This document shows positions 1-12,100 of a stretch of DNA of 64,000 nucleotides, piece after piece. The notes beneath the pieces are model-generated. The model did no database searches. It was not told the DNA's origin and saw only the letters and a program-made list of their open reading frames with translations. The position numbers and the translations under genes were made by a program. Positions within the stretch are counted from its first letter, which is position 1, and each line of letters opens with the position of its first letter. The stretch is from positions 372,001 through 436,000 of the forward strand of contig JACATO010000031.1 in the NCBI GenBank assembly GCA_018389105.1, in the 5' to 3' direction. The DNA is from Nautilus pompilius. Its lineage: Eukaryota; Mollusca; Cephalopoda; Nautilida; Nautilidae.

Positions 1-38
1 ACCAAGCAGACTATTTTTCTCAATATTTTTACACTTAC

Positions 39-148
39 CGTAGCTCTGTGTTTTGTAGCATCAAGTTATGTATTTTCTGCCTATATTCCTCATCGACCCT
101 TTTGACTTTGTCTTCAAAATACTTTTCAAAAAATTGCAGCTTTGTTTT
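39..148 (-). CDS. FLACC1-like coding exon 12 (last one in the window)
   Basis: 110 nt, residues 341-376 plus 2 nt (KLQFFEKYFEDKVKRVDEEY). Acceptor aaacag, donor ACG|gtaagt, so the reading frame continues into an exon left of position 1. Confidence 0.8.
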
Positions 149-3100
149 CTGTTTAGTAAATTTTAAAAAATATATGCTTAACTTGATATTTTTAAAGAGG
201 TTTTTTTTGCTGAAACAAAATGTGTTACTTGCCTGTATAAGAACCTTTCCTACTAATTAGTAATGTCCATACGCCACACAGCCAAATTTGATGTAGAAAC
301 TTTTCGTGTTACACTGAGCCAATGCTTATTTTGTGCTAAAGTTAATTTAGAATAATTTTAGATTTTAAAATCTTCACTGGCACAAAAAATGGCTTTTCTA
401 AACAGTTATGCGATAGAAAAATGTTCTAATTTCAGTGAGCGGGTGGAAGAGTCTGTAGTAGTAAACTCTTCTTTTATCTGCCGTTATCTGTGTGTCTGAC
501 AACAGCAGTATTTCAAACTGTGGTCAACAGTAGCCTAACTCCCAATGAGTAAACTGGCCTGGAAACAACCTTACAGGAACATTTTATGATAGACGTCTTC
601 TTAATCAAATTCCACAAAAATGTTTAGCAATAAGGAGTGTTTGCTGTTACCCTCATTTTCACTAACAGCTTCTCAAAAAAACTTCAATAAAACACATTTT
701 TCCAATTTTTAACAGTTATATATAAAAAAATATGTAAAATATTTAAATTAAATTTCCAAGTTAAAGTGACCTCAGCAAACAAAAAAACTAATCTTAAAAT
801 AATATGCAATGTATCCTTAAATTAATCCAATGGTTTTCAAAATGACACCAATAGGTCTCATATAGAAGACAGTGATCAGTCGCAATTTGTTTGGTCATGT
901 TGTGCATTGGCTTAGCACATATTCCTCCAACTTATCCTCAATGTTAGTCCAGCTAGCTTTGCAGGTGCAATTTTCCTTGTTAATTTTCTTCATCTTCACT
1001 TTATGGCAGTCCCTAATACATATTTTGCCACCATCATATTTCCTGTGCACAGCTATATTGTGTACTACTTACATGACTTTACTAAGGGCATTTTAAGATG
1101 AGGTAAAGAATTTGTTGGGAGTATTTTAGAATTGTGAAGATATAGAACGTACTTGGTGAGCGTGTTAACAGTGAATTGCTCACCCAATCTGCAAATGTTT
1201 CTGGCAATAATTCCTGCAGTCTGTTTCAAATGAATAATTTTACAGTTTATTTCAGAAAATAAAATACTATCATTTTTTTTCTGTTAAGAAATTTTATTGA
1301 CTCTATAGATAAGTTGGTCTGAAGTATAATTTGAACTGCAGACTTCATACGACAAAAAATACAGTACATTAATTCTGTTGTCATTCTAGTAAGTATTCCT
1401 ATCCTCAAGAGAAATCTGATTTAAAAGAAAGAATACTAAAATGCAATATGACCCCCAAAATAATTATATTACCTCTATAAAAATAGTGATCCTAAAACGA
1501 GTAAAATATCTAAAATAACCAAAACAGTGAATAACACTATTTCACAGTATTTTGTTTACATCTCCGAACCATTGAAACTACAAAGAACAGTTGTACTCCT
1601 GTACAAGGGCAAGCTATCAGAACAAGTGAATGACATCATTGGTAACAGAGAAAACTATCCCACTGGCTACACACAAAGCACAATCCCAACCAAAAGGAGT
1701 CAACTCTTGAAAAAAAAAAAGTAAACGAAACTACAGCACAGAATTTTGAGCACAAACTATTTTATCAAAAGTTATTCATTACAAAAAAAAATTTCTTAGA
1801 AAGCACAAACTCATTAACTTACACATTCAGTCAGCTCCTCAGTAGCACTTGTCAGTTTCTTATTCAGCTTGCCATGTTGATCTTTTAAGTCTACTAACTC
1901 AGCCCTGGCTTTCTACAATGTGAAAATCAAATGAGCTTCTGTTTAGATAAATATATATAACCAGTGACTAGCATTCTAACTAGAAAACAATTTTAATTAT
2001 ACTATTGTAAAATATTAGCCATACCCATTGATAGCTAGTAGTCATGTGTTTTGAAATAAGGAATGAAATTGCTTGGAAATTTGTGTTTTACAACACAATT
2101 TTGAACTTGAAGTAATGGAAAACTTGAGAAATTCTGAAATAAATAAAGGATACTAATACTAGTTCAGCAAATTAGTTGTGGTCAGAAAGTCTAATGTATT
2201 GTTGTTGAATCAAGTGATAAGAAAAATAATAGTGAAGATGCTTCTACACTAACTGCCAAGTAATATCAGTCACCCCCAGCTCCTCTCAGTATATTTTAAA
2301 TTACTGCTACAGAACACAGATAATTATATATATATATATTATTTTTTTATCAACTCTACGTAACTTCAGTATAAAAATAAATAGATTCATACTTCTGTTT
2401 TATATGCTTCTGATAACCTTGAAAAAAATTTTTTTTTTAAATAGTTTCTTTCAGTAAACCCAAAATGTAAAAATATTTTTAAAATTTTTCAAACTTTAAA
2501 GAAAAAATGCATTTGTATTCTACTTCAAATGTTCAGAAGAATGCTGTACTATTTACTGAATAAATATTTAACAATGTAATGTAACACTTTAAATTTATGT
2601 TACTAAGATTTTATTTATCAATTATAGTTGAAAAGTTTGTAGCATATATGTCTTTCAGTTTCATCTCTGTTAAGCTTCTTTTTTTCCAAATTTAACTATG
2701 CATGAAATTTCATTTTGAATTATTTTCCACTAATTTTTGCTTGTAATTTAAATAATTTTTATTTACTCTGTTCGTATAAATCTTAGAACTTCAGTGTAAT
2801 GAGTAATCTAAATCTTAGGACACTGGCACCATTTCAAGAAAAGTGAGGCAGGGTGAAGTTCTATGTCTATGTTTTGTTTCTAATGTCCTATTTGAAGTAA
2901 AAAATTTAATCTGTCATTAAATTTACTACGATATTTTATGTTGCAATACTTCAGATTGCCCATTTAAAACATCTTTCTTTCTACAAATGTGATTTGGCAC
3001 AACATGATGGTATTTATAAAAGAACAATTCTTATTCATGTCATTCCTCAAACAACACAATGTTGCTGCTAAATGCATGGTGGTAGCTGATTTATCTCCCT

Positions 3101-6100
3101 TTTTGTTGTTTAGGAAAATCTAAATAGTGTGTGCTTCTTTAATTACATGAGATCTGATTAATATCATTTCCTTTTTATCTTTATTGTTCTTTTGAAACTA
3201 TTCCAGATGTAAGTGTGATAAATATTAAATTACGAGTAGCTGTAATGGAAGGAGAGAGTTCAATCACTCTTGGAGACGGGTTTGATTTGATGACACCCCC
3301 CCCCCCCCAGCATGGTTTTTCTCACCCTTCTAGTAAGCACTTAAGTGCCACCAGAATCCACTGGTTATAGGAATAGCAGTGACATTCAAGGGGGAAGGAA
3401 CTCCAGCTCTCCTTCCCAATTTAAACTGTTATGTGTTTAATAACACAGATCCTGTCAGAGAAATGTTGTTAGCCGTCTCCACTGGACACTATTTTTTACA
3501 ATGTAGTGAACACACTACGCATTTTCTGATATAATCTTAAAGAGCAATTTTAAAATTTATCAATGAAACTCATAATTTCAAATTTTAATGTAAATCTGAA
3601 AAATAACTTGTGTGTGTGGCGAGTTGCCTCGTCGTAAAACACCAAACCACGGTTTTGTCGGTGTCGGCCAGTGTTGTTGGTAGTTAGACTGAATGTGACA
3701 AGAGTTACTTCCCTTCTATTTTGATGACACTCACTACTGGGTTTGGCTCAGATGTCCCTAAGAATGGTATACAACCAGCTCAATGCTGACTAGTTGTAGA
3801 AAGCAGACAAGTAAAATTATACCATTTTACTGGAACAAGTAAGTATATGACAAGAAATTCCGCTCAGCTGTTGCCATATCAAGTTTTATTTCTTTCAAAG
3901 TATTAAGTTACTTTCTCTTAGAAATTGAATTTTAAGCTAAATAAAAAAGCATTTCACATATTTGCACAGTATATTAAAAATAATAAGAGTTAAGAGTAAT
4001 AAAAATAATTTTCCTAATATATAAAACCTTTTAGAAAGTAAACTAGTATATATATATAACCAAAACAAACATACCTTGATCTAAACAAAAAATTAAAAAA
4101 TAATGAAGTTAATTTCTAACATTTGGATGGATTTAAATGCTGAATTTGTCATGATAGTTATCTAATAAAATAAAAACTAGAAAATTTATACATGTGAATC
4201 ATCACTAGATGCACTTGGCCAGAAACAATGCTGGTAACAACTTTTGGCATTTGTTTCGCTAGCAAACATCCCAAATTATGACTCCGCTACCAGACTCGAA
4301 CTACTCAAAAGGGTCAAGTAATTCATGTGGTCTTCTCCCATCTGTACAAAAAAGGGTGAAGATGACTATACCATATCGCTTTTCACAGTCTAATTTCTGC
4401 ACTTCTTAAACCACATGACATCTTTTCATGTTGGAAACTAATCAGCGGTTTACACAATGCTCTCCTACTAGTTGCAACATTCTTCTAAAGATAAGGCTAG
4501 AGATTGATGTGGATTGCCCTATAATGAATGACTGTGCAGGTTGGCTTATTGCTTGATGATAGTTTGATCTTTCCTCATTATGTCAACACCCTTGCAGCAG
4601 ACATTTTCACTATTTTTTTCCAATGCTGATAAATGACTGACCACTGTGACATCTGCATCTACTTTCATGTCTCTTTCAAACGCCATAATACCATTGTTTC
4701 CTATATCTGTAGGATTCAAGTCATAATGCTGCAGAGATCATCTGCCACATCATGTAGTCAACCTAATCTGTGTATGTAACTTAGGTCCAACCCACAAAGG
4801 CCCTAATAAATGGTCAGTCAGTTTATATCCTATCAAAAAGAAAAAATTAGCTTTTTGTATCTGCTAACATTGTCAATAAAAGTAAACTTCAGTCATGCAT
4901 TCTGTCAATCTGAAATATTCACATGAAACTATGCAGAGAAAGCAATAATTTTAAACATCCAGATCTATAACATTGTTTTAAATGTTAAGTGGCACTTAAA
5001 GCCAGTAGTTATCTTTAAGATAATTAAACAAACTTTATTTACATATAATTCGAAATGTAATTATAGAAGTAGTTAAATTTAAATAAATAAAAATACAAAA
5101 TAATACAAAAACTGTTTCTTAGAATTAGTAAACACTTCTGTAGTTAAGCATTTTGAAATCATGACACTTGTCAAGAGATTTCCTGAAGCTACTCAATTTT
5201 GAATTCATATAAGTATTTAAATGCACTTTGCAAATCTGTATTTGGCAAAATAGCCTTTTGATTAGTAATTCTTGTGAAGCAATTTTATTTCCTTTAGAAC
5301 ATTGCCTATTATTAAATATATTTTTTTAAACATAGTGCAGGGCTTGGTTAGACTACTGAGGTTTAGGGGCACCTTGGCTTGATGTACCTTCCCAATCGCT
5401 TGCACGGGTTTTCTCTCCGGTGGTAGTGGCACTTAAACACAGACACTCCCCCCGACTTTGCTCGTAAGTCGAGTTTCAACATCACCATATTTTTTGCGCG
5501 TTTTTAAGTATTAATAGTATCAATACATTACAAAATGGAATTAAAATAACAGTCAAAATCAATAGTACACGAAGAAATTAAAAGATTAATAATAATACCT
5601 TGAAAACTGGTGGAGTAGGCTTGAGGTGATGGATGAGTTGGTGTGGAGTTACATGGCCAGTTGGTCGTCAACGTTTTCTTCATCATCGGAGGGGGAACAA
5701 ACACTGGAAGTGGGGATGATGAAGGCACTGGTGGTGGTGATTGGGATGCTCTTGAGGTTGAAGAATTTGTCTAAGGAAGTTTGTATTGACCTTCGTTTCT
5801 TCTCATCGTATATGATACGATAACAGTGGATAGCATCGTTGATGTTGGTTGCTACTTTTGAGAATCCCTCAGCATTCGGGTCCTGATTCTCAAAAATAGA
5901 GAGAGCTTTCTCTACAAGAGAAAACCCCTCGGCCATCAATTTCGTTTCGAACTTCCTTAAAGGGACAACTCCTTCTTCTGCTCGTTGCAATGCTTCCAGT
6001 TCCATTAAATCTTCATTCTGAGTGTGGCTCAAGCAGCTCTTCACATAAGTTTTTGCTGAGGTCAACAAGACTTCCGAGGGTTTTATTTGACTCGTTCTCG

Positions 6101-9100
6101 GAAGTCGTTGACAGACTCCGGGCATAAAGCCTCCTCCATACCCACGCAGCATCGGTGTTCTTAATGCAATTGTATCCCTTCCAGAAGTCGCGGGAGCCAG
6201 CACCCTGCAAGTACGAGGGCAATATTTCTTGGCTATTGCACCTTGATCCATTGGCTGAAGCATCGAGGTCAGCCTATCTTTCGCTGCCTGAAACCCCGGC
6301 ATGTACGTCTCTTCTGACATTTTCCCCAGAAAAGGCCGCATTAAGTATTTGTTCAGGGGCACAATTTCCTTTGTCGATGATGTCCCGGGAAATTGTTCGG
6401 CTGCCTCACCGCGCGGGTTCGCTCGTTAGCCTTCTCTCGAGTCAGCACAGAGAAGTCTTTCCATCTTGTTCGTCGCTTCCCTTCTTTTCCCGCTGATAAT
6501 AGTTGGTTGCATAGGCCCGGAGCTGTTCGAGCGCTCCGTGATGGATGGGCCGTTGTGCTCCGACACGAGGCGTCCCGGGGAGCAGACGCAGCGGCTTTAT
6601 ATCGTAAACCTCATGACCTTGGGATTCTCTCGCAGAACAATCGCAAGGTCAGAAAACGAAAATGAACCAATCAGGATGAGAGTTTCAGTGTGTAGTGGAA
6701 CAGTCCGGCCGAAATCCGGAACGTTCCACTTTACCCGAATGTAGTGGAACAGTCCGGCCGAAACCTTCACCTGATTGGTCAGTTTCCAGTTCTCCCAAAA
6801 CGAAGGGATTTTTTGGGGAAATCTAAGGTTCTTCATCGGTAGGAGGATCTTCTTGGGTCGACCTGTAAACGAACGGTCGGCTTGATTCGTCTGTTCGCCA
6901 AAGGTCGACTGGTTCTCCAACAGGTGCTGGGATATTGAATGTTCCCAGTAGCGTCCGCGAACGTCCTGGGTTGATCGTAGTCGGTTGGCACGCCTTCTCC
7001 AAGTCTTGCTATTGATTTGTACATCGTACATGGCAGAACCTCGTCGGCGGAGTATTGTGCCCAGTTCTTCCTTGGTAGGACTTCGCCAATAGGAACAGTC
7101 GAGGACGTGCACCGTGTTTCTGGGTGAAATAGTCCTCCCTTTTGTGGTTCCTTGGGATCATCATGGCGTGTTCCGACCAAGTAGGCATTCAGCTGGAGAG
7201 GTCTGTCCTGCCGGGTTTGTATCACCTCCGCCCTTGGTCCCCTCCCCCCTGGAGCTTGAGCAGTCCGCGAACCTCTTGGACTGGGGATGGTAGGGCGGTG
7301 TTCGGACATGTTGAATTCCGTAGCGTTGACAGAATGCAGCGAAGTCGTGGGCGGTAAACTGGGTGCGATGATCTCCGGGAAACCGAAACAGCTGACGATC
7401 TCCAGTAGCTTCTGGATAGTGGCCGCCGCTGTCGTGGATTTCCGGCCACTTGCCGTATGAGTTGTCCGTCACATGGACCAGCACAGTCGATGTGTAGCTT
7501 CTGGGTAATTGGCCAGGATTGCAGTTCACTTGCTTGGATCCTTGGCAGCGAGGTTGCAGGGTAAACAAGTTCGGCAATGCTGTTCAAGTTGTGCGTCCAT
7601 ATCCGGCCAATATGCATAGCTGCACGCGATTGCTTTCATCCGGTTGATGCCTGGATGTCCACGGTGAAACTGTTGGAGGAGTTGGGTAGGTATGATGACC
7701 CGATCTCCCAACATGAGGCAATCATTGACGATGCGGTGGTATTGTTGTAGCTCACCCACCGGCCACTTGGTTCTCAGGAACTCTGCGACTTGCTGTAGGA
7801 CGTCGTCTTTGGTGGTTGCATCCCGGATCATTTCAGCCGTCACTTGTAAGGCAAGGATGGTATCCGAGAGCACACGATTGACTTCTTGTTCCGTCGTGAC
7901 TGAGGCGACGACGATATCTTGCGTGCCGATCAAGCGAGATAGGGCGTCCGCCTGACCGAACTTGTCAGTAGGCTGGTACTGGATAGAGAAATCATAGGCC
8001 GTGTAGGTTGGAATCCCCTTCTTAGACCCGAAGATGGCTAGAAGAGGTTTGTGGTCGGTCAACATTGTGAACTTGCGTCCATAGAGCATTTTGTGGAAAC
8101 GTTTGACAGCGAAGATGATGGATAATGCCTCCTCGATCTGGCTGTAATTGCGCTCGGCAGGAGATAGTGTTCGGGCTGCATGTGCGATGGCTTTTTGGGA
8201 TCCGTTGGGAAACACATGTGAGATGACGGCACCGACACCAAAGCTGGATGCGTCTGAAGCCAAGATGATTGGCAGAGTAGGGTCATAGTGCGTTAACAGC
8301 AGGTCCGACACCAACAGGCGTTTGATCTCTTGGAAGCATCGCTTGCAGTCTGAAGACCAGTTCCATTCAGCATTTTTGGTGAGCAGTTGGTTCATCGGTT
8401 TCCGCAGCCGATGGAGTGACGGCATGAAGGCACTGTAGTAGCTGACGAGTCCAAGAAAAGCTCGCAGACTTGGCAGGTCGGTAGATGCGGGCATTTCATT
8501 GATGGCTCTAACATTTTAGGGGTCTGGTCTACGTCTGTCTTTGTCCACGATGAAACCAAGGTACTTCACACTGGACATCCACAAATTGCACTTGTGGTCT
8601 TGGAGTCGGAACCCGTAACCTCCAATTCGCGATAACACCAGGTCCAATTTGCTTGTGAGGTCTTCTTGGTCACGACCCATGATAACGATATCGTCCAAAT
8701 AAGCGAATGCGTCTGGAATACCCGCCAACATCGTATCCATGAGCTTCTGGAAGATTGCGGGAGCCGTATGTAGCGGAACAGGCCTTTGTCAAAAGTTCCT
8801 TTGATTCCTTGGACACCGGAACTTGGAGATAAGCTTCTGTCAGGTCCAGTTTGGCAAAGCAAGTACCACCGTTCAGCTTGGCAAATAGGTCTTCAGGTAC
8901 TGGCAAGGGATACTGATGATCCTCGAGGGACTTGAGACCAGTTGAGAAGTCTGCGCACAGGCGGATGGTACCGTTTGACTTCTTGACAATGACGATCGGG
9001 GCCGCCCAAGCTGAGTGGTCGACGGCTGTGAGAACACCAGCGTTTACGAGGCGCTCCAGTTCCTGCTCCGCCGTGGAAAGGGCTGCATAGGGAACTGGAC

Positions 9101-12100
9101 ATTTGGGACGGAACACCGGTTGAGCGTTTGAACATAAGACCAGTGTAGCTGAGAATTTGGTGCACTGACCGAGGCCATCGGTGAATACAGGTGCATGTTT
9201 CAGGCGGAGAGCATCCATCAACTGCAAGCGTACGTGTGGAGGGACCGCTGATGATTGTTGGTCTTGAAGTTGAGTCCGGCGGCAGATGGGGCGGAGAGGT
9301 TGGGTCCAACAAATTCAGTTGCTCGATCCAGTCCAAGCCAAGCAAATCCAGATCAGGCACATTAGATAGGAAACAGGTGCCGCGAACAGTGGCATCGTTC
9401 AGGGTCACTAAGCAATTGTAGGCGTTTACCAGAGGCGCTTCTGGCGATCTCATTGGTAGGTCGAATGGGTGGTTGACCGATGAGCCGCCAAGTGCGATCC
9501 GAGATGATGGTTATGTCGGAAGCCGTGTCCAGTTGGAGTTGAACTGGTGAATTATTGATCAAGATAGACACGTATTTCCGGCGGCTTGCGAACAGGACTT
9601 GATTTGGAGTAACGACTGCATGGGAACGGGCGTCTCTGGAACGATTGAATTTGGTAGTTCGTTTGTTCTTGGCATTGGCGTTGTCATGCTCAGTGGTGCG
9701 ACAATGATCTTCTTTGTGACAGAGTTTGGAACATTTGTTGCACCTGTGGCGTTTGAAAGGGCAGAAACGAACGTAGTGCCAGTCACCACATTTCCAGCAT
9801 GCTGATGATGGTCAGGACTCCTTGGATTGGCTGTTCGATCGATTTGACTTCTGTGGGCTCTTGTTGGAGACAGCATGGACAGTGTTGGAGCGTTCGTTTT
9901 GAACCATGGCAGTATCGCGTTTGAGGTTCACGATACGTTGGCATTCGGTCGTCATATCCTGGAGTGTTATGTCTGGGCATTGCTCCATCATTGACAGGAG
10001 GCGGGTGCGGATGTCCGCGTCCTGAGGTGATCGGAGACCACAGACAAACACCAGGCACTTGAGTTGGTCGTCTGTCATTGACCAGAGCTTGGATCGTTTG
10101 CATTCCCGATTGACAGTGGCAGCGTAAGTGACCCAGTCATCTGTAGTGTGCTTCATCAGGTTGAGGCACTGATAACGGATATTAAACAATGATGACTGTT
10201 CACCGTACATGTTTGAGAGCTTGGTGACTGTCTCATTGAAGTTCAGGTCCTTGAGTTCTTTGGGCAGGATCATACTCAGGTACCGATTGGGCTCAGACGT
10301 GCCAAGTTTCCGCAATAATGTTCGAACTATCTCACCGTCATCGAATGTGGCCAAGTTCACACAGAAAACGTCTTCATATTTCTTGTGTCACGAGTCAAAA
10401 GTGACACCCACCATCGAGTCATAGTGAAATTCAGTAATAGATGCAATGACTGAATCCTTGGATGACGTAGATTGGGCAGCTGTTTGAGGAACTGACTGGA
10501 CATTGAGCTTCTTGGTAAGTGCTTCGAGCATCTTCATTTCTGACTGTTCGAATTGCTTTTGCTGTTGTAGCAGCGCCTGCATTTGTTTGAAAGACAGTGC
10601 CATTGTGAATCCCATCCTCGTCGCCAGTGTTGTGGACGCATACCTTTGTACTACAACAGCCTAATATACAATACTGCCTGTTGAGATACTCGTGACCGAC
10701 GTCAACAATTTTTGCCAGTTTTTGTCCCGGCGGAGATGAAGACTCCGGCGCGCGGATGGTCTGTTGTGCTCCAACACAAGGCATCGCAAGGAGAAAACGC
10801 AGCAGCTTTATATCATAAACCTCATGACCTTGGGATTCTCTTGCAGAACAATCGCAAGGTCAGAAAACGAAAATGAACCAATCAGGATGAGAGTTTCAGT
10901 GTGTAGTGGAACAGTCCGGCCGAAATCTTCACCTGATTGGTCAGTTTCCAGTTCTCCCAAAATGAAGGGATTTTTTGGGGAAATCTGTGGATTTCCCTAA
11001 CAGTTTTTAATATCATGCCAATGGTCAAACGATTCATATTATAGGCACGTGCTATGTTCACCATTTTTTTGCCACTTTCAAGTTTCTTTATTACCGCCAC
11101 CTTTGTTTCCATTGAGATGTCTTGCCGCTTTTCACCAACCTTGGTGGATAACGATTGCACATATAAAACTCGGAGCACAAGAGAGCGTGTCTTACCACTA
11201 CCATGAGTGCTAACGAACAAGGCCGGCTGAGAGGCAGTGGCGGCCAAAGTTTGTACAGTACTTGGCCAAATAGCCGCGCAAAACAAAATTTGGCCTTACG
11301 GATGTTTGTTCGTAAGTCGGGGAGTGTCTGTGTATACAGTCTCTTGGAGCCAAGTATTATTTCAATCAAGAGTAATGCTACAGAAAATTACCCTTCATTT
11401 TTAAAAATAGAACCAAAATGATCTGCACTGCATTATTTTTATTTTCAATTTAAATAATTTCATTTTTTTTTTAAATTTGCAATAAATATTGTCACAGAAA
11501 AAGAAAGAAGAGTTATCATAGAGAATAGTAGTTCTTAGTATCCAATGTTTTTTTAAGTCTCAGAAGAGTGAATTCTATCTTATTAAATTTTCTCAAAAAA
11601 AACAAACAAACAACCGCAGGTTTGTTCTAAAATAAATTTAAAGAGGTTCATTTACATATAGCGAGAAAGAATATTTTTTTCTTATTTAAGTAGCAAAAAT
11701 AATATATAACCAATTACACAGCTTTTTCTAAGATGTTTATTATATAAAATTCAAGGGAGATAAGCATTTCACCAAATTTTAAAATTCATCTTTGAATTAT
11801 TATTTTTGAATTGTTTTTGATAATCTGCATAAACTAAAACAAAACAATACATAGTTGAAAATTGCATAAATTTAATATTCTCAATTTTTCTACCAATCTA
11901 GTGTTATATATTATTTATTTATATATTTAGTAAACTTTACACCTTTTCAAAAACAAGGTTAAGCAAAATAAGATGGATTCCACTGCAATCAATCCAATTT
12001 TAATTTTAATGTTCTCATGTCACATGTAGTATGCAGAAAAATCTACTGTCAAATTTTCTACATACTTACAGATCTTATGCTTTACAAGAAAAATCAAACA

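Larger units (their letters stand above)
6543..10986 (-). mobile_element. Ty3/gypsy LTR retrotransposon fossil (broken)
   Basis: A 4.4-kb element with direct repeats at both ends, inserted in the Tigger relic. Parts, in minus-strand order: 5' LTR 10986-10754, gag-like region about 10615-9800 followed by a zinc-knuckle segment, protease about 9570-9360, reverse transcriptase about 9230-8520, RNase H about 8490-7900, integrase with its zinc-binding N-terminus about 7700-6850, 3' LTR 6824-6543. RNase H before integrase places it in Ty3/gypsy. The element is broken, with at least half a dozen interruptions across its coding region. The LTRs are about 94% identical by eye, excluding one 49-bp length difference, so it is neither very recent nor very old. 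Confidence 0.88.
5436..11334 (-). mobile_element. Tigger/pogo DNA transposon relic, split by an LTR element
   Basis: Inverted ends match: ACACAGACACTCC at 5437 and its complement ending near 11333, each next to TA, the Tc1/pogo target duplication. The relic is two pieces, 5436-6542 and 10987-11334, around the LTR element. The right piece encodes a CENP-B-type HTH (about 11140-10990, with KKLESGKKMVNIARAYNMNR). The left piece has a continuous 237-codon ORF (6362-5649) with Tigger signatures: GFQAAKDRLT, LQPMDQG, KLMAEGFSLVEKAL and a KFF end. The block between AAKDRLT and SMLQPMDQG, which in Tigger holds the first catalytic Asp residues, is gone, and the flanks are fused in frame. Part of the ORF (about 6200-6020) reads the original protein only in another frame (DFWKGYNCIKNTDAAW), so two compensating shifts are present. 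No active transposase is possible. Confidence 0.85.

Noticed and set aside
1527-1724. Small gene in intron 11
   Set aside because: No domain, no splice context, ends in a poly-lysine run from an A tract; likely chance.
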